From: DASYSA01 sp036003885
GTDB lineage: Bacteria > Acidobacteriota > Blastocatellia > UBA7656
Reading direction: 5' to 3'
Assembly (NCBI GenBank): GCA_036003885.1
Contig: DASYSA010000616.1
Span: 1-15,665 of the forward strand
Length of the DNA: 15,665 nt
Made by a program: the position numbers and the translations under genes. This document shows positions 8,355-14,197 of the stretch, one piece after another. Positions within the stretch are counted from its first letter, which is position 1, and the number at the start of each line of letters is the position of its first letter. Below the pieces are notes generated by a model. It ran no database searches. It was not told the origin of the DNA and saw only the letters and a list, made by a program, of their open reading frames with translations.

Positions 8355-8355
8355 C

Positions 8356-9222
8356 GTGGGTCTGAACCAATTAAGTCCTACCTTCGGAATTGTCGTACCG
8401 ACATCAAACGCTGCGTCTCACCTAGAACACCTACTCATCTCAATCACTAATCAGACATGTACTGAGTACACCGTCGTCATCGTCGATCAGACGAGTCAGG
8501 ACAGCACCGCGGCTCTCGCCCAGCGATACGGGTGCAGCCTCATCACTGTTCCAACAACGAAGAGATACGTCCCACCCTCGCGTAGTCGGAATATTGGCGC
8601 CGCTTCGGTCCATTGTGACATCTTGCTTCATCTCGACGCGGATATGGAAATGGCTTCACCTGATTTTCTCGAGCGCCTGGCCGGGCTGTTCGATGCCGAC
8701 CACCAAGCCGCTGTTGTCGAGGAGGTTGACTCGGCGGAGGGGTTCTGGGGCAAGTGTAAGGCGCTGGAGCGATCGTGCTATCCAGGTAGTGGTTTGGAGG
8801 CAGCCAGGGCGGTTACGGCCGAGTTATTCAGCGCCGTTGGCGGTTACAGCGAGGAGATCACCACCGGCGAGGACCTGTTCATAACGCGGCAATACGAGCA
8901 TCTTACAAAGGTTCGGCGTGCCAACGGCCTCCACATCAAGCACAATCTTGGCCGACCGTCGCTTCGCTCAATGCTGCGGAAGAAGATTAGCTACGGAACC
9001 GCGGCACACGGATACCTTCGAAAGGCTCGTGAGGTCGGCGCGCCGTCCGCCGCGTCGATCATTTGGGCTTCAGTAATGGCTTATGTGCGCAATTGGCGCC
9101 TTATCGTTTCGGATCCCTTTCACTATTTGGCTATTGCTCCGCTACGTGTTGCAGAGTTGTTCGCAACCTTGATAGGCATGTTTGTTCGTTACGCGGATCC
9201 CCGCCGTTTGATCTGTTTTTAG
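8356..9222 (+). CDS. Family 2 glycosyltransferase
   Basis: The 288-residue protein starts with the GT2 beta-strand FGIVVPTSNAA (10-20), then VIVDQTSQDST (41-51, a variant of the usual DDxSxD), RNIGAA (78-83), the metal-binding LDADM (93-97) and the acceptor-side acid GEDLF (171-175), so the catalytic GT-A core is complete. The C-terminal quarter (about 233-280) is rich in hydrophobic residues and may form one or two membrane helices or a membrane-associated surface. The start is a GTG one base after the TGA of the preceding gene, with no clear ribosome site of its own, so it is probably translated by coupling to the GT-C-like gene. The pairing suggests they serve the same glycan step series. 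The sugar donor cannot be predicted. Confidence 0.88.
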   Translation: MGLNQLSPTFGIVVPTSNAASHLEHLLISITNQTCTEYTVVIVDQTSQDSTAALAQRYGCSLITVPTTKRYVPPSRSRNIGAASVHCDILLHLDADMEMASPDFLERLAGLFDADHQAAVVEEVDSAEGFWGKCKALERSCYPGSGLEAARAVTAELFSAVGGYSEEITTGEDLFITRQYEHLTKVRRANGLHIKHNLGRPSLRSMLRKKISYGTAAHGYLRKAREVGAPSAASIIWASVMAYVRNWRLIVSDPFHYLAIAPLRVAELFATLIGMFVRYADPRRLICF

Positions 9223-9232
9223 CGCGCCTAGG

Positions 9233-9255
9233 AGGAATCCTAAAATCGGATTCCT
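9233..9255 (+). terminator. 8-bp hairpin between GT2 gene and tRNA (possible terminator or processing structure)
   Basis: AGGAATCC - 7-nt loop - GGATTCCT is a perfect 8-bp stem, 10 nt after the GT2 stop and 9 nt before the tRNA. Two further G-C pairs can form past one bulged G. No T-tract follows, so it is not a classical intrinsic terminator; it may instead be a stabiliser or a processing signal ahead of the tRNA. Confidence 0.35.
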
Positions 9256-9264
9256 GCCTGCCGA

Positions 9265-9341
9265 GCGGGAGTAGCCTCACCTGGCAGAGCGCGACCTTCC
9301 CAAGGTTGAGGTAGCGGGTTCGAGTCCCATCTCCCGCTCCA
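9265..9341 (+). tRNA. tRNA-Gly(CCC), with two structural irregularities (possible pseudo-tRNA)
   Basis: The 77-nt cloverleaf can be drawn by hand. The acceptor GCGGGAG (9265-9271) pairs perfectly with CTCCCGC (9331-9337), then T and an encoded CCA (9339-9341). The anticodon stem CGACC/GGTTG encloses TTCCCAA, giving anticodon CCC (9299-9301). The T-loop is TTCGAGT. Irregularities: the D-stem reads GCCTC against GAGC, so one C (9275 or 9276) is an insertion relative to normal tRNA-Gly; and the T-stem GCGGG/CCCAT has a C9315-A9329 mismatch plus a G-T pair. The encoded CCA and the intact acceptor and anticodon arms argue for recent function. The defects argue for decay, a sequence error or tolerated variation. 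Confidence 0.8.
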
Positions 9342-9355
9342 TCTTTTGAATTCGA

Positions 9356-9378
9356 AAACGACCCTGTAGGCGTCGTTT
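9356..9378 (+). terminator. Hairpin just downstream of the tRNA, likely terminator
   Basis: AAACGAC and GTCGTTT form a perfect 7-bp stem around a 9-nt loop, starting 15 nt after the tRNA end. The 3' arm ends in TTT, a weak T-tract. The position suits termination of the tRNA transcript; the weak tail keeps confidence moderate. Confidence 0.4.
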
Positions 9379-9435
9379 GACCCCTACCCTTAGAGCCTCC
9401 ACCGAGCGGTCGGTACAATCCCGCGCCGTGCTTAA

Positions 9436-9732
9436 ACTCGCCCCTGGGGTGGTTGCTCTCTGCCGGTTGACCAACTGGGTTTCGCGATTCTTGGGGACCT
9501 CGTCGACTCCAAAGAGTGGAACGAGTACAACGTCTTGCTCGGCGCTCAGGAGGGAGTAGAGATTGGGCAGACGAGCGGGCGGCTCGCGTGGGTTCGCGGC
9601 GGCGCCCTTTGAGTCGCGATTGGCTCAGTATTCCGCATGGGCGAACTTGGGACCGAGTACATGATCAGCCGGATCGGGGTTTCGAATCTGAACCTCGTCG
9701 GTCGACTGGCGCGAGAGGCTCGAAGAAAGTGA
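9436..9732 (+). pseudogene. Unidentified coding-like segment with in-frame TGA, joined to the FkbM gene by GTGA
   Basis: This frame has no ATG, GTG or TTG before it is broken by a TGA at 9610-9612, yet both halves look protein-like. The first half contains VDQLGFAILGDLVDSKEW and LLGAQEGVEIGQTSGRLAWV. The second half runs from an ATG at 9637 (31 residues, including GVSNLNLVGRLAREARRK) to a TGA at 9730-9732. That stop overlaps the preferred GTG of the FkbM gene as GTGA. Possible readings are a decayed gene, a real 31-residue coupled ORF, or the natural N-terminus of the FkbM protein displaced by a one-base frameshift, since RLAREARRK would run smoothly into VIVSVGGLRV. I do not recognise the family. 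A TACAAT at 9414-9419 is a possible -10 box upstream, without a good -35. The 9342-9435 stretch holds only the post-tRNA hairpin and this box. Confidence 0.3.
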
Positions 9733-10568
9733 TTGTTAGCGTTGGGGGGTTACGCGTCAGCATTCGGGATCCGGGGAAGGAAGGCTTCCTGGGCGACCGA
9801 GCTGCGTTCGCCCAGGTCTTCTTTGCCGGGGAGTACGACTTCCTGCTTGCGCGGATGTCACCAGGCGACATCGTTCTCGACGCGGGGGCAAACATCGGAT
9901 GCTTTACGCTCCGCGCATCAAGGCGCGTGGGACCTCGTGGCGTGGTGATTGCTGTTGAACCAGAACCATCTAATGTCGCTTGTCTGACGGCCAACATTCG
10001 GCTGAATCGCATAACCAATGTGATCGTCGTAGGTAAGGCACTCGATGCCGTTCCTGATAGGGCTGTCAATCTCGTTGGAACAGGCACCACTGCCCACGTT
10101 GATGAGATCGGAATTACGAGTCATGTGTCGGACCCGACCGCTGGAACTGCTCGAACAGTCGTGAGGACGATGACCCTAGACGACGTTCTTGTGGAGCTTG
10201 TGCTCGATAGGCTAGATGTGATCAAGATGGACATAGAGGGCTCCGAGAATTCGATATTCGCCACTGCGTCCACCTCGTCCGTCTTGGCTGCAGCTAAAGC
10301 CGTAGCCGTGGAGGTTCATGATCGTGAGGGTTCCAGGCTGGTGCAAAACCGGCTGCGAGCCGACGGCTACTCTTACGTGAGCCAGCCCAAATCAGAATCC
10401 GCGTTCCTACTTAGCAGCATTCGACGGGCGGCGGGACGTCCCGACCTTGTGCTGAAGCTTTATGGAATTGAGGCTGCGTCGGTCGTAACCAGAATGGTTT
10501 TGAGAGTGGTGAGAAAGCAGCCGGAGAAGGTCGCGCACCTGCTTGCTATGGTCTACGCCTCCCGGTGA
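9729..10568 (+). CDS. FkbM family SAM-dependent methyltransferase (second copy)
   Basis: From the GTG at 9729 the product has 279 residues. Motif I is a canonical VLDAGANIGCF (49-59), followed by AVEPEP (75-80) and IKMDIEGSE (165-173), the standard FkbM signature; its first 45 residues include the usual FFAGEYDFLL lead-in. An upstream GTG at 9516 would add 71 residues, but that extension is an Arg-rich stretch without family resemblance and overlaps the better-looking frame at 9637-9732, so it is rejected. The GTGA overlap with that upstream ORF supports coupled translation or a frameshift. Motif I differs from the first FkbM protein (GAN versus GST), and the two are clearly divergent rather than a recent duplication. 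Probable role: O-methylation of a glycan sugar; acceptor unknown. Confidence 0.82.
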   Translation: MIVSVGGLRVSIRDPGKEGFLGDRAAFAQVFFAGEYDFLLARMSPGDIVLDAGANIGCFTLRASRRVGPRGVVIAVEPEPSNVACLTANIRLNRITNVIVVGKALDAVPDRAVNLVGTGTTAHVDEIGITSHVSDPTAGTARTVVRTMTLDDVLVELVLDRLDVIKMDIEGSENSIFATASTSSVLAAAKAVAVEVHDREGSRLVQNRLRADGYSYVSQPKSESAFLLSSIRRAAGRPDLVLKLYGIEAASVVTRMVLRVVRKQPEKVAHLLAMVYASR

Positions 10569-10601
10569 GTCTTAGCGCACTCAATCGATAGAGGCAAGGT
10601 G

Positions 10602-10825
10602 ATGTCCTTCCCCGAAACCGACCGACGATTCTCGCCACTCCAGGCAGTCGGCGCAGATAACCTCGCCGTGGTTTGATGCGGGCGCTGACCATACCGGGGC
10701 GCGTTTTGCTGCCTCTGGGCTTCTCGAGCTTCGTCCAGGCATCGGCGGTCAAGGAGCTCCTAGACCGCAGCCATGACGACAGCAGCAGTAGGACGGCGTC
10801 GAGCTATACGGCTTTGGCGCTCTGA
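10602..10825 (+). other. Two tiny overlapping ORFs (24 and 49 codons), uncertain
   Basis: An ATG at 10602 has GAGG 7 nt upstream and encodes 24 residues ending at TGA 10674-10676. That stop overlaps the ATG (10676) of a 49-residue ORF as TGATG, and this second ORF ends at 10825, inside the 3' end of the opposing GT4 gene. The second product includes RVLLPLGFSSFVQASAVKEL and then a Ser-rich tail. The ribosome site and stop-start overlap look gene-like, but the ORFs are short, match no family I know, and could be chance or the remains of a broken gene. The rest of the 10569-10803 gap shows no clear terminator. Confidence 0.2.
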
Positions 10826-11922
10826 GAAACGTTATAGGCTTTGAGAAGTTCGTGATGGACTGCGTCAGCCATCGAGTCAAACGTGAATGCCGAGCTTCGC
10901 CGCCTGCATTCGTGGCTCAGTCGCAACCGCATATGGTCGTCGCACATTAGCCGAGTCATAGCCCGCGAGAGCGCCGCTGGCTCGGGAGCCACGAGTAGCC
11001 CTGTGACATTGTTAACGATCGCATCGCGTAGGCCGGGTACGTCGTATCCGATGGCGGGCGTACCGCAACTGTTTGCCTCCGTGATGACCATTCCCCATCC
11101 CTCCCGCACTGATGCCATCAAAAGCGCGTGGGCCGCGGTCATGAGGTGACTTCGCTCAGCGTCAGTGACTCGACCGCGAAATATGACATGGTCCGCCACA
11201 TTGAGCCGAATCGATAGTTCACGCAACGAGTTGATATATCGGGCCGAGCCCGAACCCGCCACCCACAGCGTTCCGCGGCCATTGGACTCGCGAAACAGCG
11301 CAAGCGCTTGGATGAGGTGACGAATGCGCTTCGATGGTGCCAGCCTACCCACGTAAAGGAAGGTGGGCTCTTTCTCTTTGACAGCCGGCACCGCGGGAGG
11401 TGCACTGATCCCAACCGGCACGATGGCAATATGACCCTGAAATCCCAATCGACGCAAGTCGGTCGCGGTCGAACGGGAGATAGTGATGACAGGAGTGTGT
11501 CGGTAGAACTGCAAGTAGGCGGGTTCCAAGAGATAACCAACGGCGCTTAGTGGGAAGGGCGACTCATGCCACCACACCTCTCGCGCCAACTGGAAGATTA
11601 TCATCCGGACCGAGATGTCAGACCACAGAGGGGTGAAGAACGGCATCGTGTTGACCTCATCGATTACAAGATCAAAGTGTCGCCGTATACATCGTCTGTA
11701 GCGCCAGAACGCGCGCAGGTGGACGCTCCACTGTCGACCAGCGCGAACGACGCTGATACCATCTAGAACCTCCCGAGAAGGCGCACCCCGAAACGATGCG
11801 CTGAACCACTCGACTGAGTGCCCCTTAACAATCAGGCGCCTGGCGATTTCGTAGGTAAGCGACTCAGCCCCCCCTGCCCGTGGGTTACATGGGCATCGCC
11901 AACTCAGTATTAGGATCCGCAG
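10804..11922 (-). CDS. Family 4 glycosyltransferase with apparent CTG start codon
   Basis: The 372-residue reading has a complete GT4 architecture. N-terminal half: LRILILSWRCPCNPRAGGAE (1-20), carrying the family's Gly-Gly-Ala-Glu acceptor loop, then a KGHSVEWFSASF strand and VIDEVNTMPFFTPLW. C-terminal half: YVGRLAPSKR (190-199) and the E-x7-E motif EGWGMVITE (274-282) followed by SCGTPAIGY. The first ATG/GTG/TTG in frame (11646) would delete 92 essential residues. A CTG at 11922-11920 begins exactly where homologues begin, with GGAG (11932-11929) 6 nt upstream and the GT2 stop one base away, so I take it as the start; a sequence error in an ATG or GTG is the alternative. Last gene of the Wzx-GT2-GT4 operon. 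Probable cytoplasmic sugar transfer to the lipid-linked glycan. Confidence 0.85.
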   Translation of the reverse strand: MRILILSWRCPCNPRAGGAESLTYEIARRLIVKGHSVEWFSASFRGAPSREVLDGISVVRAGRQWSVHLRAFWRYRRCIRRHFDLVIDEVNTMPFFTPLWSDISVRMIIFQLAREVWWHESPFPLSAVGYLLEPAYLQFYRHTPVITISRSTATDLRRLGFQGHIAIVPVGISAPPAVPAVKEKEPTFLYVGRLAPSKRIRHLIQALALFRESNGRGTLWVAGSGSARYINSLRELSIRLNVADHVIFRGRVTDAERSHLMTAAHALLMASVREGWGMVITEANSCGTPAIGYDVPGLRDAIVNNVTGLLVAPEPAALSRAMTRLMCDDHMRLRLSHECRRRSSAFTFDSMADAVHHELLKAYNVSQSAKAV

Positions 11923-11923
11923 T

Positions 11924-12778
11924 TCAGGCTCCGGGCGTAAGGCGGGCGAGGTCCTGTCTCAGCGCGTGCCTCTCGATTTCTAGTTCGCGGGACCGTCGCT
12001 CATAGTAACGAACTACACGAAGGCGGTAGAAGATTGCGGCTGTGTCCCAAAGCACATCGAAGGCTGAGCGCAGGTTGACGGTACTCTCGAATTGGTAGTC
12101 AAGTGAGATTGGTGCCTCGCATATCTTCCGATAGCCAAGGAAGCGCGCGACTACTAGGAGCTCGAGGTCGAACGCAAATCGCTTTATGGCTAACAACGGG
12201 ATCACCTCCGCCAATACGTCGCGGCGGAACAGCTTGAGGCCGGCTTGCGTGTCCGTAATGTTGAGGTGGAAGAGTAGCCGGACGAGCAACTGGTAAACAG
12301 AGCTCTGGAAGCGACGAAGTGCCGGATAGGCGACATGCGACTGGGGATGACGCTTGGAGCCGATGACAGCATCACAACTGGCGTTCCGAAGGGTTTCGAT
12401 GAATGTCTTTATGTTGGCCGGATCCAGTTCCATGTCAGCGTCGATGAAAGTGACGAGATCCCCGACACACTGATCAACCCCGAGGCTGAGCGCGAAGCCC
12501 TTTCCGACGTTCATCGGGTAATGGAAAACCCTGAGCCGTGGCGAGATGACCCGCTTAGTTTCGCGGAGGGTTGAATCCGTGTTGCCGTCTGACACAACGA
12601 CCACCTCATAGGTTGCATCGAGCCGATCGAGCTCAGTCAACAGGCGCGTGATGTTCTCGTATATCCGTTTTCCTTCACGGTAGGCGGGGACTATCACTGA
12701 GAGCTCGACGGGCCGGTCCATTGAGGCTTCCGTCTCGTGTACCGTCCGCACTGCGGGTGGAGGACTTTCGGTAATCAT
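11924..12778 (-). CDS. Family 2 glycosyltransferase, polyprenyl-phosphate sugar transferase-like (DPM1/GtrB-like)
   Basis: The 284-residue protein carries the run of motifs seen in dolichol/undecaprenyl-phosphate mannosyl- and glucosyltransferases: SVIVPAYREGKRI (27-39), VVVVSDGNTDST (59-70), NVGKGFAL (90-97), the metal-binding FIDADMELDP (111-120), GSKRHPQS (140-147), DTQAGLKLF (176-184) and FDLELL (203-208). Unlike GtrB/ArnC it has no C-terminal membrane helices; it ends in a charged, possibly coiled-coil helix (about 256-280, RYYERRSRELEIE). The ATG is fixed by a 4-bp ATGA overlap with the flippase stop, though an internal ATG at residue 20 exists. It likely charges undecaprenyl phosphate with a sugar, which would feed the extracytoplasmic GT-C-like enzymes (inference). 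The GT4 start lies one base past its stop. Confidence 0.85.
   Translation of the reverse strand: MITESPPPAVRTVHETEASMDRPVELSVIVPAYREGKRIYENITRLLTELDRLDATYEVVVVSDGNTDSTLRETKRVISPRLRVFHYPMNVGKGFALSLGVDQCVGDLVTFIDADMELDPANIKTFIETLRNASCDAVIGSKRHPQSHVAYPALRRFQSSVYQLLVRLLFHLNITDTQAGLKLFRRDVLAEVIPLLAIKRFAFDLELLVVARFLGYRKICEAPISLDYQFESTVNLRSAFDVLWDTAAIFYRLRVVRYYERRSRELEIERHALRQDLARLTPGA
11929..11932 (-). promoter_or_regulatory. Ribosome binding site that decides the CTG start of the GT4 gene
   Basis: On the minus strand CGGAG, lying inside the end of the GT2 coding sequence, is followed by 6 nt (including the GT2 TGA) and then CTG. Spacing and strength are near ideal, and no ATG, GTG or TTG lies within reach. 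It supports initiation at the CTG. Confidence 0.6.
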
Positions 12779-14109
12779 CGGCTGACTTGCAACTGGGGCA
12801 AGGCTGCCGCCGGACCGAGTCCGACCTCGGGCCGGCCGGCACGTTGTTGGGTCAGATACCAGGCCGCAAGGCCGGTTGCTGGTAATGCCATCGAGACATC
12901 GACGACCTGAACGACCTGGACCAGGCTCTGGTGGAACACAGCAATCAAGATTGGCTCAAGGGCTGCAAGCGGCAGAAGGACATACAGGAAACCTGCCCGG
13001 CCTTGCGACTGATGGGTCGCGATGAGGACGGCCGTTGCTCCGAGGAACGTCATGCCGATCCCGTACCAGGGCAGGTACGCCGCCCCTCCCGTATAAGCGT
13101 GGCCCGCAAAAGCGGCGAGCAACCACGTCGACCCTATAGAGAGCACGCCCAGAGCTACAAGTCCACCGAGTCCCACGAGAACAAGCGATGGGATGACCAC
13201 GAGCCAGGCGCGCTGTCCCCTGGCGGACCGGAACACGACCTTCGGAAATAGCACCGTCGCAACTCCGGCCGCTCCCCAGAAGATGGCGCGGCCAATTGCA
13301 GCCACCGCTGAGTATTCGCCCGCATCGCGCGCGCCGAAGTAGTGCTTCACAAGCACGACGTCGGCGCTGAGCAGCAGAGCCATCGCGAGGGTGCTTGGAA
13401 TGATTACTGCGAGATAACGGGCCGCCGGGCGCCACCAGCCGACGTCATGGCCGGCCACTTGCTTCGATCGAAGCATCCACAGCGCTGCGCCGTAGCTTGC
13501 GATGGTCGCGAACGATATCCCGGCAATGACACCGACCGGTCCGAAGATCAACCCGAGGGTGATCGCCGAAACAAGCTTCAGCGTCGCCTGGCCGGCGGCC
13601 AGGCTGGCGAAGGCGGCGAAACGCTCGTCGCCTTGGAACTCGCCGAGCAGCAGTGGGAAGGCGATCCCGAACGGAACGCCCACGGCCGCCGCCAGGATGA
13701 GCTTGGGTTCTATCCCGAGGAAGCCCGAGATGGGTGAGGAGCCGATCGTGAGAACGGTCGCGATGGCTAGCCCTACCAGCAGCAGGGCGCGAGTGCCCCT
13801 CCGCAGCAGAGTCGCGCTGCGATCGAAGCTGCCCGTGGCTCGGTCTCGGCTGGCCTCGCGGGCCATGAGGAGCGTGAACGCGCTCGCGGGCATTCCGATG
13901 AACGTGACGAGGGTGAGCACGACGAAGACGGCGCCGTAATTGGCTGGCCGCAGTTGATGTGAAGCGGCAGATTGGAACGCTACCCCCATCACGCCGGCCA
14001 CCATCGTGCCCGCGCCGACGATCAAGTTGTGGCTTAGCAGGCGCTCGTCGATCAGCAGCTTAAACCTGCTCGTTCGCTCGCTTACCGCGGTATCGGATAA
14101 CCCTTCCAC
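12775..14109 (-). CDS. Wzx/MVF-type oligosaccharide flippase
   Basis: From the GTG at 14109 the product has 444 residues and about 12 hydrophobic helices evenly spread, the usual size and topology of Wzx/RfbX-like flippases of the MVF/MOP superfamily that translocate undecaprenyl-linked glycan units. Landmarks include LSHNLIVGAGTMVAGVMG in helix 1, GEFQGDERFAAFASLAAGQ mid-protein, and SADVVLVKHYFGARDAGEYS in the second half, a classic segment of the family. The frame stays open to an ATG at 14349, but that would run 150 bp into the divergent gene and its extra 80 residues are Arg/Pro-rich non-family sequence. GAGGA sits just before the GTG. It is the first gene of the minus-strand operon and overlaps the GT2 start by 4 bp. 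Its GC content is clearly higher than that of the GT2 and GT4 downstream. Confidence 0.88.
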   Translation of the reverse strand: MEGLSDTAVSERTSRFKLLIDERLLSHNLIVGAGTMVAGVMGVAFQSAASHQLRPANYGAVFVVLTLVTFIGMPASAFTLLMAREASRDRATGSFDRSATLLRRGTRALLLVGLAIATVLTIGSSPISGFLGIEPKLILAAAVGVPFGIAFPLLLGEFQGDERFAAFASLAAGQATLKLVSAITLGLIFGPVGVIAGISFATIASYGAALWMLRSKQVAGHDVGWWRPAARYLAVIIPSTLAMALLLSADVVLVKHYFGARDAGEYSAVAAIGRAIFWGAAGVATVLFPKVVFRSARGQRAWLVVIPSLVLVGLGGLVALGVLSIGSTWLLAAFAGHAYTGGAAYLPWYGIGMTFLGATAVLIATHQSQGRAGFLYVLLPLAALEPILIAVFHQSLVQVVQVVDVSMALPATGLAAWYLTQQRAGRPEVGLGPAAALPQLQVSR

Positions 14110-14197
14110 AGTTCCTCGATCGTTGAGACGAACTGTTGACCGACCCGACAAACTACGAGGGAGGTGTCTAGGTCGGCCCGTTTGAGGCGAACAATAT
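14110..14197. promoter_or_regulatory. Divergent intergenic region between Wzx operon and GT-C-like gene
   Basis: This 88-bp gap must hold the promoters of both the minus-strand Wzx-GT2-GT4 operon and the plus-strand membrane protein gene. CCGACC (14140-14145) and GGTCGG (14171-14176) form an inverted repeat with a 25-nt spacer, a possible regulator site. No clear -35/-10 pair can be assigned by eye. Confidence 0.4.

Noticed and set aside
9131..9474. Minus-strand ORFs with GAGDGTRTRYLNLGKV and MGLEPATSTLGRS
   Set aside because: These are the well-known spurious proteins obtained by translating the reverse complement of a tRNA-Gly gene; the tRNA explains them.
9516..9728. 71-residue N-terminal extension of the second FkbM protein
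   Set aside because: Composition is Arg-rich and unlike the family; a different frame over the same bases looks more protein-like and abuts the GTG at 9729 by GTGA.
10804..11646. Short form of the minus-strand GT4 starting at the first ATG
   Set aside because: The same frame continues upstream with an unmistakable GT4 N-terminus; the short form would lack half of the acceptor domain.
12335..13737. Plus-strand ORFs over the GT2 and Wzx genes
   Set aside because: They are antisense shadows; the products lack hydrophobic or catalytic patterns, while the minus strand has complete genes.
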